The position numbers were made by a program, and so were the translations under genes. Below are positions 18,753-27,617 of a stretch of DNA of 64,000 nt, piece by piece (the first letter of the stretch is position 1; each line of letters opens with the position of its first letter). This DNA comes from Bradyrhizobium sp. (GTDB lineage Bacteria; Pseudomonadota; Alphaproteobacteria; Rhizobiales; Xanthobacteraceae): the NCBI RefSeq assembly GCF_030697065.1, contig NZ_JAUYQU010000228.1:50009-114008 (forward strand), given 5' to 3'. The notes below the pieces were generated by a model, which saw nothing but the letters and a program-made list of their open reading frames with translations, was not told the origin of the DNA and did not search any database.

Positions 18753-19022
18753 ATGAACTCAATCATTAATTACGTGGAAATCGAAAACCGCGTCGTCTCC
18801 GCAACGTATCGAAACCTGATGATCGGCGCCAAGGTGGTCCTGGTCGACAAGACCAATGATCGGCAATTGACCGACCCGATCACGACGATCGCGTCGCCGG
18901 CCCCCGCCGGCTCGCTCCGGATCAGGCTGCCGGCCACGGTCGAGCCGGGCGACTATTATCTGAAAGCGCTGAACGGGCACGGCGCCCCGGTCGCGCAAAG
19001 CGTCGGGTTTCACGTCGGCTAA
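18753..19022 (+). CDS. Small beta-rich hypothetical protein
   Basis: An 89-residue protein starting MNSIINYVEIENRVV, with alternating hydrophobic beta-strand-like segments and the ending GDYYLKALNGHGAPVAQSVGFHVG, reminiscent of an immunoglobulin-like or jelly-roll strand pattern. No signal peptide. The ribosome-binding site is weak and the 100 bases upstream are unusually AT-rich for this genome (around 18655-18755), suggesting a local promoter. Expression separate from the flanking genes is likely. No family recognised. Confidence 0.6.
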   Translation: MNSIINYVEIENRVVSATYRNLMIGAKVVLVDKTNDRQLTDPITTIASPAPAGSLRIRLPATVEPGDYYLKALNGHGAPVAQSVGFHVG

Positions 19023-19160
19023 TACCGGTTTTGCGTGGGTTTTCGGGCTTTCCCCGCGTCGCAGGCAGATTGATAATTGTCAATTGCCCGGGTCGCCGCC
19101 CGTGGTGTAAAGCGGCGCATCGGCGCCTGCTGTGGCGCCGTTCCACCGGAACTTGGGCTG

Positions 19161-20279
19161 ATGACGCTGTGGTTTGTGTTCGCGCTGATGACCGTCGCGG
19201 CGATCTTCGCCGTGCTCTGGCCGTTGCGCCGGGCCGGCCGGCCGCAGAGCGAAGGCAGCGAGGCTGCCGTTTACAGGGATCAGCTCGGCGAGATCGACCG
19301 CGATGTCGCCAGCGGACTGATCGGTTCCACCGAAGCTGAAGCCGCGCGCGTCGAGATCAGCCGCCGGCTGCTGGCCGCGAGGGACAGTCAGGACGATGCG
19401 CCGGTCGCATCAAGTGTCAGGTTGCGCCGATCCGCAGCCATGCTGGCGCTGATCGGCCTCCCGATCATCGCGGTGGCGACTTACCTCCCGCTTGGATCGC
19501 CGCGTCTCGGCGATTTCCCGCTGGCCCAGCGCGCCCGCGCGCCCGATGCCGCCCAGCCCTTTGAAAACATGGTCGCGCAGGTCGAGGCGCATCTGGAGAA
19601 GAATCCGACCGATGGCCGGGGCTGGAACGTGCTGGCGCCGGTGCTGGCGCGGCTCGGCCGCTTCGACGAAGCTGTCCGCGCCTACCGCAATTCGATCACG
19701 TATAATGGCGACAGTTCCGAGCGCCGGTCCGATCTCGGCGAAGCGCTGGCCGCCGCTGCGGGCGGCGTGGTCACCGCGGAGGCGAAGACCGAATTCGAAC
19801 GCGCTGTCGCGATGAACGCCGACGAGGTCAAGGCGAGCTACTTCCTGGGGCTGGCTGCCGAGCAGGACGGACGCGGCAGCGAGGCCGCTTCGATCTGGCG
19901 TGCCATGCTGGCAAAAGCGCCACCGGATGCGCCGTGGCGGCCGCTGGTGCAGGCCGCCCTGGCGCGGGTCGGCGGAGCGCCGGTCCCGTTGCCCGGGGCG
20001 CCGGTGCTCTCGAACGAGGCGATGGCCGCGGCAAAAGACATGAAGGAGGCCGACCGCAGCGAAATGATCCGCGGCATGGTCGAGCGCCTCGCCACCCGAT
20101 TGAAGCAGAACGGCGACGATGTCGAAGGATGGCTGCGGCTGGTGCGTGCCTATATGGTGATGGGCGATCGCGACAAGGCGAGGTCCGCGCTCGGCGACGC
20201 CCGACAGGCCGTTGCCAACGACGAAGCACGGCTGCGGGAACTGAATGAGGGCCTGAAGAATCTCGGGCTCGACGGATAA
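19161..20279 (+). CDS. ccmI: Cytochrome c maturation protein CcmI (CycH)
   Basis: A 372-residue apocytochrome c chaperone. An N-terminal pair of membrane helices ([21 protein letters not shown], then about 90-112) encloses a cytoplasmic leucine-zipper-like loop with the family sequence [18 protein letters not shown]. The periplasmic C-terminal part holds TPR repeats (for example [20 protein letters not shown]) that bind the C-terminal helix of apocytochromes. The ATG at 19161 starts exactly at the first helix. It is the first gene of the ccmIEFH operon (cycHJKL in rhizobia); a palindromic-repeat remnant separates it from ccmE. Confidence 0.92.
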   Translation: MTLWFVFALMTVAAIFAVLWPLRRAGRPQSEGSEAAVYRDQLGEIDRDVASGLIGSTEAEAARVEISRRLLAARDSQDDAPVASSVRLRRSAAMLALIGLPIIAVATYLPLGSPRLGDFPLAQRARAPDAAQPFENMVAQVEAHLEKNPTDGRGWNVLAPVLARLGRFDEAVRAYRNSITYNGDSSERRSDLGEALAAAAGGVVTAEAKTEFERAVAMNADEVKASYFLGLAAEQDGRGSEAASIWRAMLAKAPPDAPWRPLVQAALARVGGAPVPLPGAPVLSNEAMAAAKDMKEADRSEMIRGMVERLATRLKQNGDDVEGWLRLVRAYMVMGDRDKARSALGDARQAVANDEARLRELNEGLKNLGLDG

Positions 20280-20320
20280 GCATGATGCCGAAACGTGTGA
20301 CGCGGTTTTCGGATCACATC
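20280..20320. repeat. RPE-like palindromic repeat remnant between ccmI and ccmE
   Basis: GCATGATGCCGAAAC pairs imperfectly with GTTTTCGGATCACATC, the layout of the rhizobial palindromic element (RPE). It starts right at the ccmI stop codon. A second fragment with the same GCATGATCC start lies at about 15617-15645. Confidence 0.5.
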
Positions 20321-20343
20321 GGGCGAAAGACCAGAGGCGAGGC

Positions 20344-20862
20344 ATGACGCGCAAGCAGCGGCGTTTGACAATGATCGGCGGTTCGCTCGCGGTGCTCGCC
20401 GTCGCGGCGGCGCTGGTGCTGAACGCGATGCGCGATTCGATCGTGTTCTTCTCGACGCCGACGATGCTGGCGGAAAAGCCGGTCGCCGCCGGCAAGCGGT
20501 TCCGGCTCGGCGGTCTGGTTCAGCCGGGATCGCTGGTGCGCGGCGACAATCTTGCGGTCACCTTCCAGGTTGCCGACGGCAGCGCCGCGCTGCCGGTTTC
20601 CTTCAAGGGCATTCTGCCCGATCTGTTCCGCGAAGGGCAGGGGGTGGTCGCCGAGGGCGCCCTCGATGCAACAGGCGTTTTCAAGGCCGATACCGTGCTT
20701 GCCAAGCATGACGAAACCTACATGCCGAAGGAAGTCGCGGACGCGCTGAAGAAGCAGGGACACTGGAAAGACGATTACGGCGCGAAGAAGCCGGATTACA
20801 GCGCCAAACCCGCCGCCGCGGCACAAGGCGCGCCGCAGGCGAACCAGGGAGTTTCCCAGTGA
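20344..20862 (+). CDS. ccmE: Cytochrome c maturation heme chaperone CcmE (CycJ)
   Basis: A 172-residue periplasmic heme chaperone. It carries an N-terminal membrane anchor (about 10-28), a beta-barrel OB-fold, and the covalent heme-binding His122 in [10 protein letters not shown], with the partner Tyr126. It takes heme from CcmC and hands it to CcmF. The C-terminus is flexible and Ala/Gln-rich. Its stop overlaps the ccmF start by 4 bases, indicating translational coupling. Length and motifs are typical. Confidence 0.95.
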   Translation: MTRKQRRLTMIGGSLAVLAVAAALVLNAMRDSIVFFSTPTMLAEKPVAAGKRFRLGGLVQPGSLVRGDNLAVTFQVADGSAALPVSFKGILPDLFREGQGVVAEGALDATGVFKADTVLAKHDETYMPKEVADALKKQGHWKDDYGAKKPDYSAKPAAAAQGAPQANQGVSQ

Positions 20863-22841
20863 TCGCGGAGTCAGGACATTACGCGCTGGTGCTGGCGCTG
20901 GCGCTGGCGCTGATCCAGTCCACCGTGCCGATCCTCGGCGTGCGCTGGCGCGATCCCGCCCTGATGAATGTCTCGCGCTCCACCGCGCTGGCGCAGTTCA
21001 TGTTCGTCGCGGTGTCGTTCGTGGCACTGGTCATGTTGTACGTCACGTCCGACTTCTCCGTCGTCAACGTGTACGAAAACTCCCATTCATCCAAGCCGCT
21101 GCTCTACAAGATCACCGGCGTATGGGGCAATCATGAAGGCTCCATGCTGTTGTGGGTGTCGATCCTGGCGCTGTTCGGCGGTCTGGTCGCCGCGTTCGGC
21201 AACAACCTGCCGCTGTCGCTGCGCGCTTATGTGCTGGCGGTGCAAGGCTGGATCGCCAGCGCGTTCTACCTGTTCATCCTGATCACCTCGAACCCGTTCC
21301 TGCGCATCGCCAGCCCGCCGATCGAGGGCCGCGACCTCAATCCGGTGCTGCAGGACATCGGCCTCGCGGTGCATCCGCCGATGCTCTATCTCGGCTATGT
21401 CGGCTTCTCGATCTCGTTTTCATTCGCCGTGGCCGCACTGCTCGAAGGCCGGATCGACGCGGCCTGGGCACGCTGGGTGCGGCCCTGGACGCTGGTGGCG
21501 TGGATCTTCCTCACGCTCGGGATCGCGATGGGATCTTACTGGGCCTATTACGAACTCGGCTGGGGCGGCTGGTGGTTCTGGGATCCGGTCGAGAACGCCT
21601 CCCTGATGCCGTGGCTGGCCGGCACCGCGCTGTTGCATTCCGCTGTCGTGATGGAGAAGCGCAACGCGCTGAAGGTCTGGACCATCCTGCTGTCGATCCT
21701 GACCTTCTCGCTGTCGCTGCTCGGCGCCTTCCTGGTGCGCTCCGGGGTGCTGACGTCGGTGCATGCGTTCGCGACCGATCCGACGCGGGGCGTGTTCATC
21801 CTGCTGATCCTCTGCATCTTCATCGGCGGCAGCCTTTCGCTCTATGCCTTCAGGGCGTCGGCGCTGAAGCAGGGCGGGCTGTTCGCGCCGATTTCGCGCG
21901 AAGGCGCGCTCGTGCTCAACAACCTGTTCCTCACCGCGGCGTGCGCCACCGTGTTGATCGGAACGCTGTATCCGCTGGCGCTGGAAGTCCTGACCGGCGA
22001 CAAGATTTCGGTCGGCGCGCCGTTCTTCAACCTGACCTTCGGGCCGCTGTTCCTGCCGCTGATGATCGCGGTGCCGTTCGGACCGCTGCTGGCGTGGAAG
22101 CGCGGCGACCTGCTCGGCGCGGCGCAGCGCCTGACCGCCGCCGGAATCGCGGCGCTGCTCGCGGTCGCCATGCTGTGGGCGTGGACGCGCGGCGGCAATG
22201 CCTTCGCGCCGCTCGCCATCGGGCTCGCCGTCTTCGTGATCGGCGGTGCGCTCACCGACCTCGCCGAGCGCACCGGTCTGTTCCGGGTGCCGTTCACAAC
22301 GGCGGCGCGGCGCGCGCGGGGATTGCCGCGTGCGACCTGGGGCTCGGCGTTCGCGCATGCCGGCGTCGGCGTCGCCCTGATCGGAATCGTCTGCGAAACC
22401 ACGTGGAACAGCGAATATATCGGATCGATGCGGCCCGACGATGTGGCGAAAATCGCCGGCTATGAACTGAAACTCGAGGACGTGACGCAGCGCAAGGGAC
22501 CGAATTTCAGCGAGATGCTGGCGCAGTTCACGGTCAGCCGCGATGGCCAGCGGCTCAGCGAGATGACACCGTCGAAGCGCAATTTCGCCGCGAGGGCATC
22601 CTCGACCACCGAGGCAGCGCTGCTGACCAACGGCGCCAGCCAGCTCTATATCTCGCTGGGCGAGACCGCCGCCGATGGCGCGATCGCGGTGCGCATCTAT
22701 TACAAGCCGATGGTGCTGCTGATCTGGTGGGGCCCGATCCTGATGGCGTTCGGCGGTGTGCTGTCATTGTCGGACCGCAGGCTGCGGGTCGGGGCCCCGA
22801 AGCCCGCGAAGGCCGCGCGCGGCTTGCAGGCGGCGGAGTAG
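20859..22841 (+). CDS. ccmF: Heme lyase subunit CcmF (CycK)
   Basis: A 660-residue polytopic inner-membrane protein, the core of the CcmFH heme lyase that joins heme to apocytochrome c. The tryptophan-rich heme-handling WWD motif is seen as [19 protein letters not shown] near residue 240. Conserved histidines flank it ([33 protein letters not shown]). About 15 hydrophobic segments are present, matching the family. It begins within the ccmE stop and is followed by ccmH after a repeat-filled 109-base gap. Confidence 0.96.
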   Translation: MIAESGHYALVLALALALIQSTVPILGVRWRDPALMNVSRSTALAQFMFVAVSFVALVMLYVTSDFSVVNVYENSHSSKPLLYKITGVWGNHEGSMLLWVSILALFGGLVAAFGNNLPLSLRAYVLAVQGWIASAFYLFILITSNPFLRIASPPIEGRDLNPVLQDIGLAVHPPMLYLGYVGFSISFSFAVAALLEGRIDAAWARWVRPWTLVAWIFLTLGIAMGSYWAYYELGWGGWWFWDPVENASLMPWLAGTALLHSAVVMEKRNALKVWTILLSILTFSLSLLGAFLVRSGVLTSVHAFATDPTRGVFILLILCIFIGGSLSLYAFRASALKQGGLFAPISREGALVLNNLFLTAACATVLIGTLYPLALEVLTGDKISVGAPFFNLTFGPLFLPLMIAVPFGPLLAWKRGDLLGAAQRLTAAGIAALLAVAMLWAWTRGGNAFAPLAIGLAVFVIGGALTDLAERTGLFRVPFTTAARRARGLPRATWGSAFAHAGVGVALIGIVCETTWNSEYIGSMRPDDVAKIAGYELKLEDVTQRKGPNFSEMLAQFTVSRDGQRLSEMTPSKRNFAARASSTTEAALLTNGASQLYISLGETAADGAIAVRIYYKPMVLLIWWGPILMAFGGVLSLSDRRLRVGAPKPAKAARGLQAAE

Positions 22842-22849
22842 GAACTCTT

Positions 22850-22943
22850 CCTCATCCTGAGGAGCCGCGAAGCGGCGTCTCGAAGGATGAATTCTTGGTG
22901 ACGCCATCCTTCGAGACGCATCCCTCGGATGCTCCTCATGAGG
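22850..22943. repeat. Palindromic repeat (CATCCTGAGGAGC family) inside the ccm operon
   Basis: CCTCATCCTGAGGAGC and TCTCGAAGGATGA are mirrored by CATCCTTCGAGACGC and GCTCCTCATGAGGA. It fills the gap between ccmF and ccmH. Its right arm provides the AGGAGAG ribosome-binding site of ccmH. A related copy lies at 48021-48124. Confidence 0.85.
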
Positions 22944-22950
22944 AGAGAAT

Positions 22951-23451
22951 ATGCCGAAGCTGTTTGCGATTCTATTCGTCTTCATGACGGCTCTTGCCGC
23001 ATCGAGCGCCCATGCCGTGCAGCCTGACGAGGTGATGTCCGATCCGGCCAGGGAAGCGCGGGCGCGGGATCTGTCACGCGAATTGCGCTGCATGGTGTGC
23101 CAGAACCAGTCGATCGACGATTCCGACGCACCACTGGCGCGCGATCTGCGCCTCCTGGTGCGCGAGCGGATCGCGTCGGGCGACAGCGACGCCCAGGTGA
23201 TCGACTTCCTGGTGGCGCGCTACGGCGAGTTCGTGCTGCTGAAACCCAGGTTCAACTCCCACACGCTGCTGCTGTGGCTGTTGCCGCCGCTGGCGCTGGC
23301 CGGTGGCGGGCTCGCATTGTGGGTCAATATGCGGCGCCGTTCCGGGTCCGGTGCCAGGGAAGACGAATCCCTGGTCAAGCTGACAGCGGACGAGGAAGCC
23401 CGGCTGGAACGGTTGCTGGACGCGGAAGCGTCGTCCGAGAAACCGCTTTAG
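22951..23451 (+). CDS. ccmH: Cytochrome c maturation thiol-oxidoreductase CcmH (CycL)
   Basis: A 166-residue periplasmic, membrane-anchored protein that reduces or holds apocytochrome CXXCH cysteines before heme attachment. A signal peptide (about 1-22) is followed by the active-site motif LRCMVCQNQSI (Cys47, Cys50), a helical domain, and a C-terminal membrane helix (about 107-127). It is the short form, without a fused CcmI-type TPR part, in agreement with the separate ccmI upstream. The ribosome-binding site lies in the preceding palindromic repeat. Confidence 0.95.
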   Translation: MPKLFAILFVFMTALAASSAHAVQPDEVMSDPAREARARDLSRELRCMVCQNQSIDDSDAPLARDLRLLVRERIASGDSDAQVIDFLVARYGEFVLLKPRFNSHTLLLWLLPPLALAGGGLALWVNMRRRSGSGAREDESLVKLTADEEARLERLLDAEASSEKPL

Positions 23452-23621
23452 CCCCGCAGCCAAGGCCGCTGTCATCCTGCGATATTCCGCCGCATTGGAG
23501 ATACGCCATCATTACAAAAGTTTAATTCCCCCGCCAGCGCGCGGTAAGGCTGCGACCCCCATCTTCAGACCCGTAAGGTGCTCGCCCCCGCACCGTCGAA
23601 TCAGGCTCTGGAGATTGCTAA

Positions 23622-25211
23622 ATGACCGAACGTCCCACCGATTTCTCTTCGCTTCCGTCGTACCGCGCGCCGCGCCGCCAGCTGTTCTCCGCCCGCAAGT
23701 TTGCGCTTATGGCCTCGGTCGTGGCCGGCCTCGGCGTTGCCGTCTACGGCTTCAGCCCGTCGCACGGCCCGGTCGATGTCTTCAGCAGCGCCGCGCATGC
23801 GCAGGTCAGCGCCGAAGTCCGCAAGGTGGAGAAGCCGATCGGCTTTGCCGACATCGTCGAGCGCGTGAAGCCGTCGGTGATTTCGGTCAAGATAAATATC
23901 GCCGAGAAGACCGCTTCCAAGGACGACAGCTCCGGCACCAACGACGACTCGCCGTTCCAGCCGGGCTCGCCGATGGAGCGTTTCTTCAAGCGTTTCGGCG
24001 GGCCTGACGGCCTGCCCCCCGGCATGCGCGGTGGACCCCGCCGCGGCCCGGTATCGGGTCAGGGTTCGGGCTTCTTCATCTCGCCGGACGGATTCGCCGT
24101 AACCAACAACCACGTGGTCGACGGCGCCGACAAGGTTGAAGTCACGATGGACGACGGCAAGACCTACACTGCAAAGGTGATCGGTACCGACCAGCGCACC
24201 GACCTCGCGCTGATCAAGGTCGACGGCCGCACCGACTTCCCGTTCGCCAAGCTTTCCACCAGCAAGCCGCGGATCGGCGACTGGGTGCTGGCGGTCGGCA
24301 ATCCCTTCGGCCTCGGCGGCTCGGTGACGGCCGGTATCGTTTCGGCCAGCGGCCGCGACATCGGTAGCGGACCTTATGACGATTTCATCCAGATCGACGC
24401 GCCGGTTAACAAGGGCAACTCCGGTGGCCCGGCCTTCAACACCGACGGCGAAGTGATGGGCGTCAACACCGCGATCTATTCGCCGTCCGGCGGCAGCGTC
24501 GGCATTGCGTTCTCGATCCCGGCATCGACCGTGAAGAGCGTGATCGACCAGCTCCAGAACAAGGGCTCGGTCAGCCGCGGCTGGATCGGCGTCCAGATCC
24601 AGCCGGTGACGGCCGACATCGCCGACAGCCTCGGGCTCAAGAAGGCCGAAGGCGCGCTGGTGGCGGAACCGCAGGCCAACGGTCCGGCGGCAAAGGCCGG
24701 TATCGCTTCCGGCGACGTCATCACGGCGGTCAATGGCCAGCCGGTCAAGGATGCCCGCGAACTCGCCCGCACCATCGGCGCCCTCGCGCCCGGCGCTGCA
24801 GTGAAGCTCAACGTGCTGAGCAAGGGCCAGGACAAGGTCATCAACCTGACGCTCGGCCAGCTGCCGAACACCGTCGAAGCCAAGGCCGACACCGACAAGG
24901 ACAAGGGCGGTGCGAGCAAGGGCACCGACGAGCCGCGGCTCGGCCTGACGCTCGCTCCGGCCAACAGCGTTGCCGGCGCCGGCAAGGACGGCGTCGTGGT
25001 GACCGAGGTCGTTCCGAAGAGCGCTGCGGCAGAGCGCGGCTTCAAGGAAGGCGACGTGATTCTCGAAGTCGCCGGCAAGAGCGTCACCAATGCCGGAGAC
25101 GTGCGCGAAGCCATCAACGCCGCGCGCTCCGACAACAAGAACAGCGTGCTGATGCGGGTCAAGAGCGGTGGATCTTCGCGCTTCGTCGCGGTGCCGCTGG
25201 CAAAGGGCTGA
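23622..25211 (+). CDS. degP: Periplasmic serine protease/chaperone DegP (HtrA, Do family)
   Basis: A 529-residue HtrA-type protease that degrades or refolds damaged envelope proteins. The N-terminus has an uncleaved-looking signal anchor (about 26-44) ending near AAHAQ. The trypsin-like domain shows the catalytic triad His164 (TNNHVVDG), Asp194 (RTDLALIKV) and Ser267 (KGNSGGPAF). Two PDZ domains follow, at about 300-385 and 425-520, separated by a Lys/Asp-rich linker. It has its own 170-base upstream region after ccmH and ends in an intrinsic terminator. Neighbours match rhizobial degP1. Confidence 0.95.
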   Translation: MTERPTDFSSLPSYRAPRRQLFSARKFALMASVVAGLGVAVYGFSPSHGPVDVFSSAAHAQVSAEVRKVEKPIGFADIVERVKPSVISVKINIAEKTASKDDSSGTNDDSPFQPGSPMERFFKRFGGPDGLPPGMRGGPRRGPVSGQGSGFFISPDGFAVTNNHVVDGADKVEVTMDDGKTYTAKVIGTDQRTDLALIKVDGRTDFPFAKLSTSKPRIGDWVLAVGNPFGLGGSVTAGIVSASGRDIGSGPYDDFIQIDAPVNKGNSGGPAFNTDGEVMGVNTAIYSPSGGSVGIAFSIPASTVKSVIDQLQNKGSVSRGWIGVQIQPVTADIADSLGLKKAEGALVAEPQANGPAAKAGIASGDVITAVNGQPVKDARELARTIGALAPGAAVKLNVLSKGQDKVINLTLGQLPNTVEAKADTDKDKGGASKGTDEPRLGLTLAPANSVAGAGKDGVVVTEVVPKSAAAERGFKEGDVILEVAGKSVTNAGDVREAINAARSDNKNSVLMRVKSGGSSRFVAVPLAKG

Positions 25212-25353
25212 GCTTCGGACCGTTGAACAGATGGAAGGTGTCGCCGGCATAGTCGCCCCCGCCGACGGCTCTTTCCGGGGGGCGGGCCTCAAAGCCCGCT
25301 CCCACCAGTTCCCTTTCGGTGGAATACGCCCCCCTCCGTCGGAAGGGTCTAAA

Positions 25354-25391
25354 GGGCGGTGAAGTCCCCCAGCTTCACCGCCCGCTTTTTT
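25354..25391 (+). terminator. Rho-independent terminator after degP
   Basis: A perfect 11-bp stem GGGCGGTGAAG (25354-25364) with CTTCACCGCCC (25373-25383), an 8-base loop, then GCTTTTTT. A smaller hairpin GCGGGC/GCCCGC lies just before it at about 25282-25299. It separates degP from the downstream response-regulator gene. Confidence 0.92.
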
Positions 25392-25486
25392 CGCTAACCG
25401 CGAGGCGCCAGGTCGCCTTGCATGAGGATGCCGGTCGCGCCATGGTGACAGAAAGCTCAACATCCCTGACCGCGACCGATCGCCAT

Positions 25487-26167
25487 ATGCGCCTTTTGAT
25501 CATCGAAGACGACCGCGAGTCCGCCGACTATCTGGTCAAGGCGTTTCGCGAGGTCGGCCACATTGCCGATCTCGCCGGCGACGGCGAGGAAGGCCTGTCG
25601 CTCGCCGAATCGGGCGACTACGACGTGCTGGTGGTCGACCGCATGCTGCCCAAGCGCGACGGATTGTCGGTGATCGGGAGCTTGCGCGAGAAGGGCAACC
25701 GCACGCCGGTGCTGATTCTCTCGGCGCTCGGGCAGGTCGACGACCGCATCAAGGGCCTGCGCGCCGGCGGTGACGATTACCTGCCAAAACCCTATGCCTT
25801 CGCCGAGCTGCTGGCGCGCGTCGAGGTGCTGTCGCGCCGTCTTGGCGGTCCGGCCGAGGAAACCAGCTATCGCGTCGGCGATCTCGAGCTCGACCGGCTT
25901 TCGCACCGGGTGGCGCGCGGCAAGGACGAATTGACGCTGCAGCCGCGCGAGTTCCGGCTGCTGGAATATCTGATGAAGCATGCCGGGCAGGTGGTGACGC
26001 GAACCATGCTGCTGGAAAACGTCTGGGACTATCATTTCGATCCGCAGACCAACGTCATCGACGTGCACATTTCACGGCTGCGCTCCAAGATCGACAAGGG
26101 CTTCGAGCGGCCCTTGCTGCACACGATCCGCGGCGCGGGATACATGATCCGTGACGGCATTCGGTAA
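25487..26167 (+). CDS. OmpR-family response regulator
   Basis: A response regulator with a receiver domain (Asp8/Asp9, phospho-acceptor Asp in VLVVDRMLPKRDG, switch Lys in LPKPYAF) and a C-terminal winged helix ending in NVIDVHISRLRSKID. I give the ATG at 25487, which starts with the conserved MRLLIIEDD and yields 226 residues, the usual size; the ATG at 25442 adds 15 residues and is about equally possible, as neither has a strong ribosome-binding site. Its stop lies inside the following kinase gene (17-base overlap), so the pair is translationally coupled. It sits after the degP terminator and so has its own promoter. Confidence 0.9.
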   Translation: MRLLIIEDDRESADYLVKAFREVGHIADLAGDGEEGLSLAESGDYDVLVVDRMLPKRDGLSVIGSLREKGNRTPVLILSALGQVDDRIKGLRAGGDDYLPKPYAFAELLARVEVLSRRLGGPAEETSYRVGDLELDRLSHRVARGKDELTLQPREFRLLEYLMKHAGQVVTRTMLLENVWDYHFDPQTNVIDVHISRLRSKIDKGFERPLLHTIRGAGYMIRDGIR

Positions 26168-27617
26168 ACTGATCCGCACCACCGCGTTCCGGTTGACGCT
26201 GGTCTACCTGCTGCTGTTCGCGCTGTTTGCCGCTTCGCTGCTGGTCTATTTCGCCTGGAATACGCGCCGGCTGATCACCGAGCAGATCACCACGACCGTG
26301 AATGCGGAGATCGGCGAGATCAGCGACATCTATGCCCGGCGCGGCCTGCGCGGGCTGGTGCTCACGATCGAGAACCGGGCGCTGCGGCCCGGCGCCAATC
26401 TCTATCTCGTGACCACGCCGACCGGGCAGGCCGTTGCCGGCAATGTCGGCTCGCTGGCGCCGGGCGTGATGGCGACCCTGGGCTGGTCGGAGACCGCCTA
26501 CCGGCGGCTCGATGAGCAGGAAAACCGTCACCATCGCGCGCTGGTGAACGTCACCGAACTCTCCAGCGGTTTCCGGCTGCTGATCGGGCGCGACCTCGAG
26601 GAACGGCGGCGGCTGTTCGGCATCGTCGTGAAGGCCGCGAACTGGTCGCTGCTGGTCGTCATCGTGCTCGGGCTCGGCGGCGGCATCTTCGTGGCGCGGC
26701 GGGTGCTGCGGCGGATCGACGCCATGACCGGCACCGCCCAGCGCATCATGGCGGGCGATCTGAGCGGACGGCTGCCGGTCGGGCGCAGCGGCGACGAACT
26801 CGACCGTCTGGCGGAAAACCTCAACGCCATGCTGGAGCGGATCGAGGCCCTGATGATGGGGTTGAAGGAAGTTTCCGACAACATCGCGCATGATCTGAAG
26901 ACGCCGCTGACACGGCTGCGCAATCGCGCCGAAGAGGCGCTGGCGAAATCCGGCAGCGAAGCCGATTACCGCAGCGCGCTGGAGCGCACCATCGAGGAAT
27001 CCGATGGCCTGATCCGCACCTTCAATGCGCTCTTGATGATCGCGCGCGCCGAGTCCGGGCAGGCGCGCGGCAACATGGATGATTTCGACGCCGCCGACGT
27101 CGCCAGGGGGATCCAGGAACTCTATGAACCGTTGGCCGAAGACAGCGGCATGAGCCTGCAGGTCAAGGCCGTACCGACTCCTGTCCACGGCAACCGCGAA
27201 CTGATCAGCCAGGCGCTGGCCAATCTGGTCGAGAATGCGATCAAATACGGCAAGCCGCTTCCCTCCATTCAGCCGCTTGGGCCCGGCGCGGTCGGCGCCG
27301 CCCCTGAAATTCTGATCGAGGCGCGGCGCGACGGTGCTTCGGTGCTGCTGAGCGTCACCGACCATGGGCCGGGGATACCGGCAGCCGACCGCGGCCACGC
27401 GGTGGAGCGGTTTGTCCGGCTGGAAGCCAGCCGCACCCAGCCCGGCTCCGGGCTCGGCCTCAGCCTGGCCTCGGCGGTGGCGACGCTGCATGGCGGCGAA
27501 CTCCGTCTCGGTGACGGCAATCCCGGCCTCATGGCGGCATTGGCGATCCCGGCCCGGGCCGGCGCCAGTGACAGGCTTGCGGCTCAAACGCCGGATGTGC
27601 CACAGAAGGTGGCATGA
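26151..27617 (+). CDS. Sensor histidine kinase (HAMP, EnvZ/QseC-like)
   Basis: A 488-residue inner-membrane kinase. Two membrane helices (about 13-37 and 163-185) flank a periplasmic sensor of about 125 residues; a HAMP domain follows (RRIDAMTGTAQRIMAGDL). The H-box has His247 (DNIAHDLKTPLTRLRN), the N-box is NLVENAIKYG and the G-boxes are DHGPGIP and GSGLGLSLA. It starts with a GTG inside the regulator gene and its stop overlaps the glnE start by 4 bases. The signal is unknown. Its coupling to glnE is the same as I recall for rhizobial relatives. Confidence 0.9.
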   Translation: MTAFGKLIRTTAFRLTLVYLLLFALFAASLLVYFAWNTRRLITEQITTTVNAEIGEISDIYARRGLRGLVLTIENRALRPGANLYLVTTPTGQAVAGNVGSLAPGVMATLGWSETAYRRLDEQENRHHRALVNVTELSSGFRLLIGRDLEERRRLFGIVVKAANWSLLVVIVLGLGGGIFVARRVLRRIDAMTGTAQRIMAGDLSGRLPVGRSGDELDRLAENLNAMLERIEALMMGLKEVSDNIAHDLKTPLTRLRNRAEEALAKSGSEADYRSALERTIEESDGLIRTFNALLMIARAESGQARGNMDDFDAADVARGIQELYEPLAEDSGMSLQVKAVPTPVHGNRELISQALANLVENAIKYGKPLPSIQPLGPGAVGAAPEILIEARRDGASVLLSVTDHGPGIPAADRGHAVERFVRLEASRTQPGSGLGLSLASAVATLHGGELRLGDGNPGLMAALAIPARAGASDRLAAQTPDVPQKVA

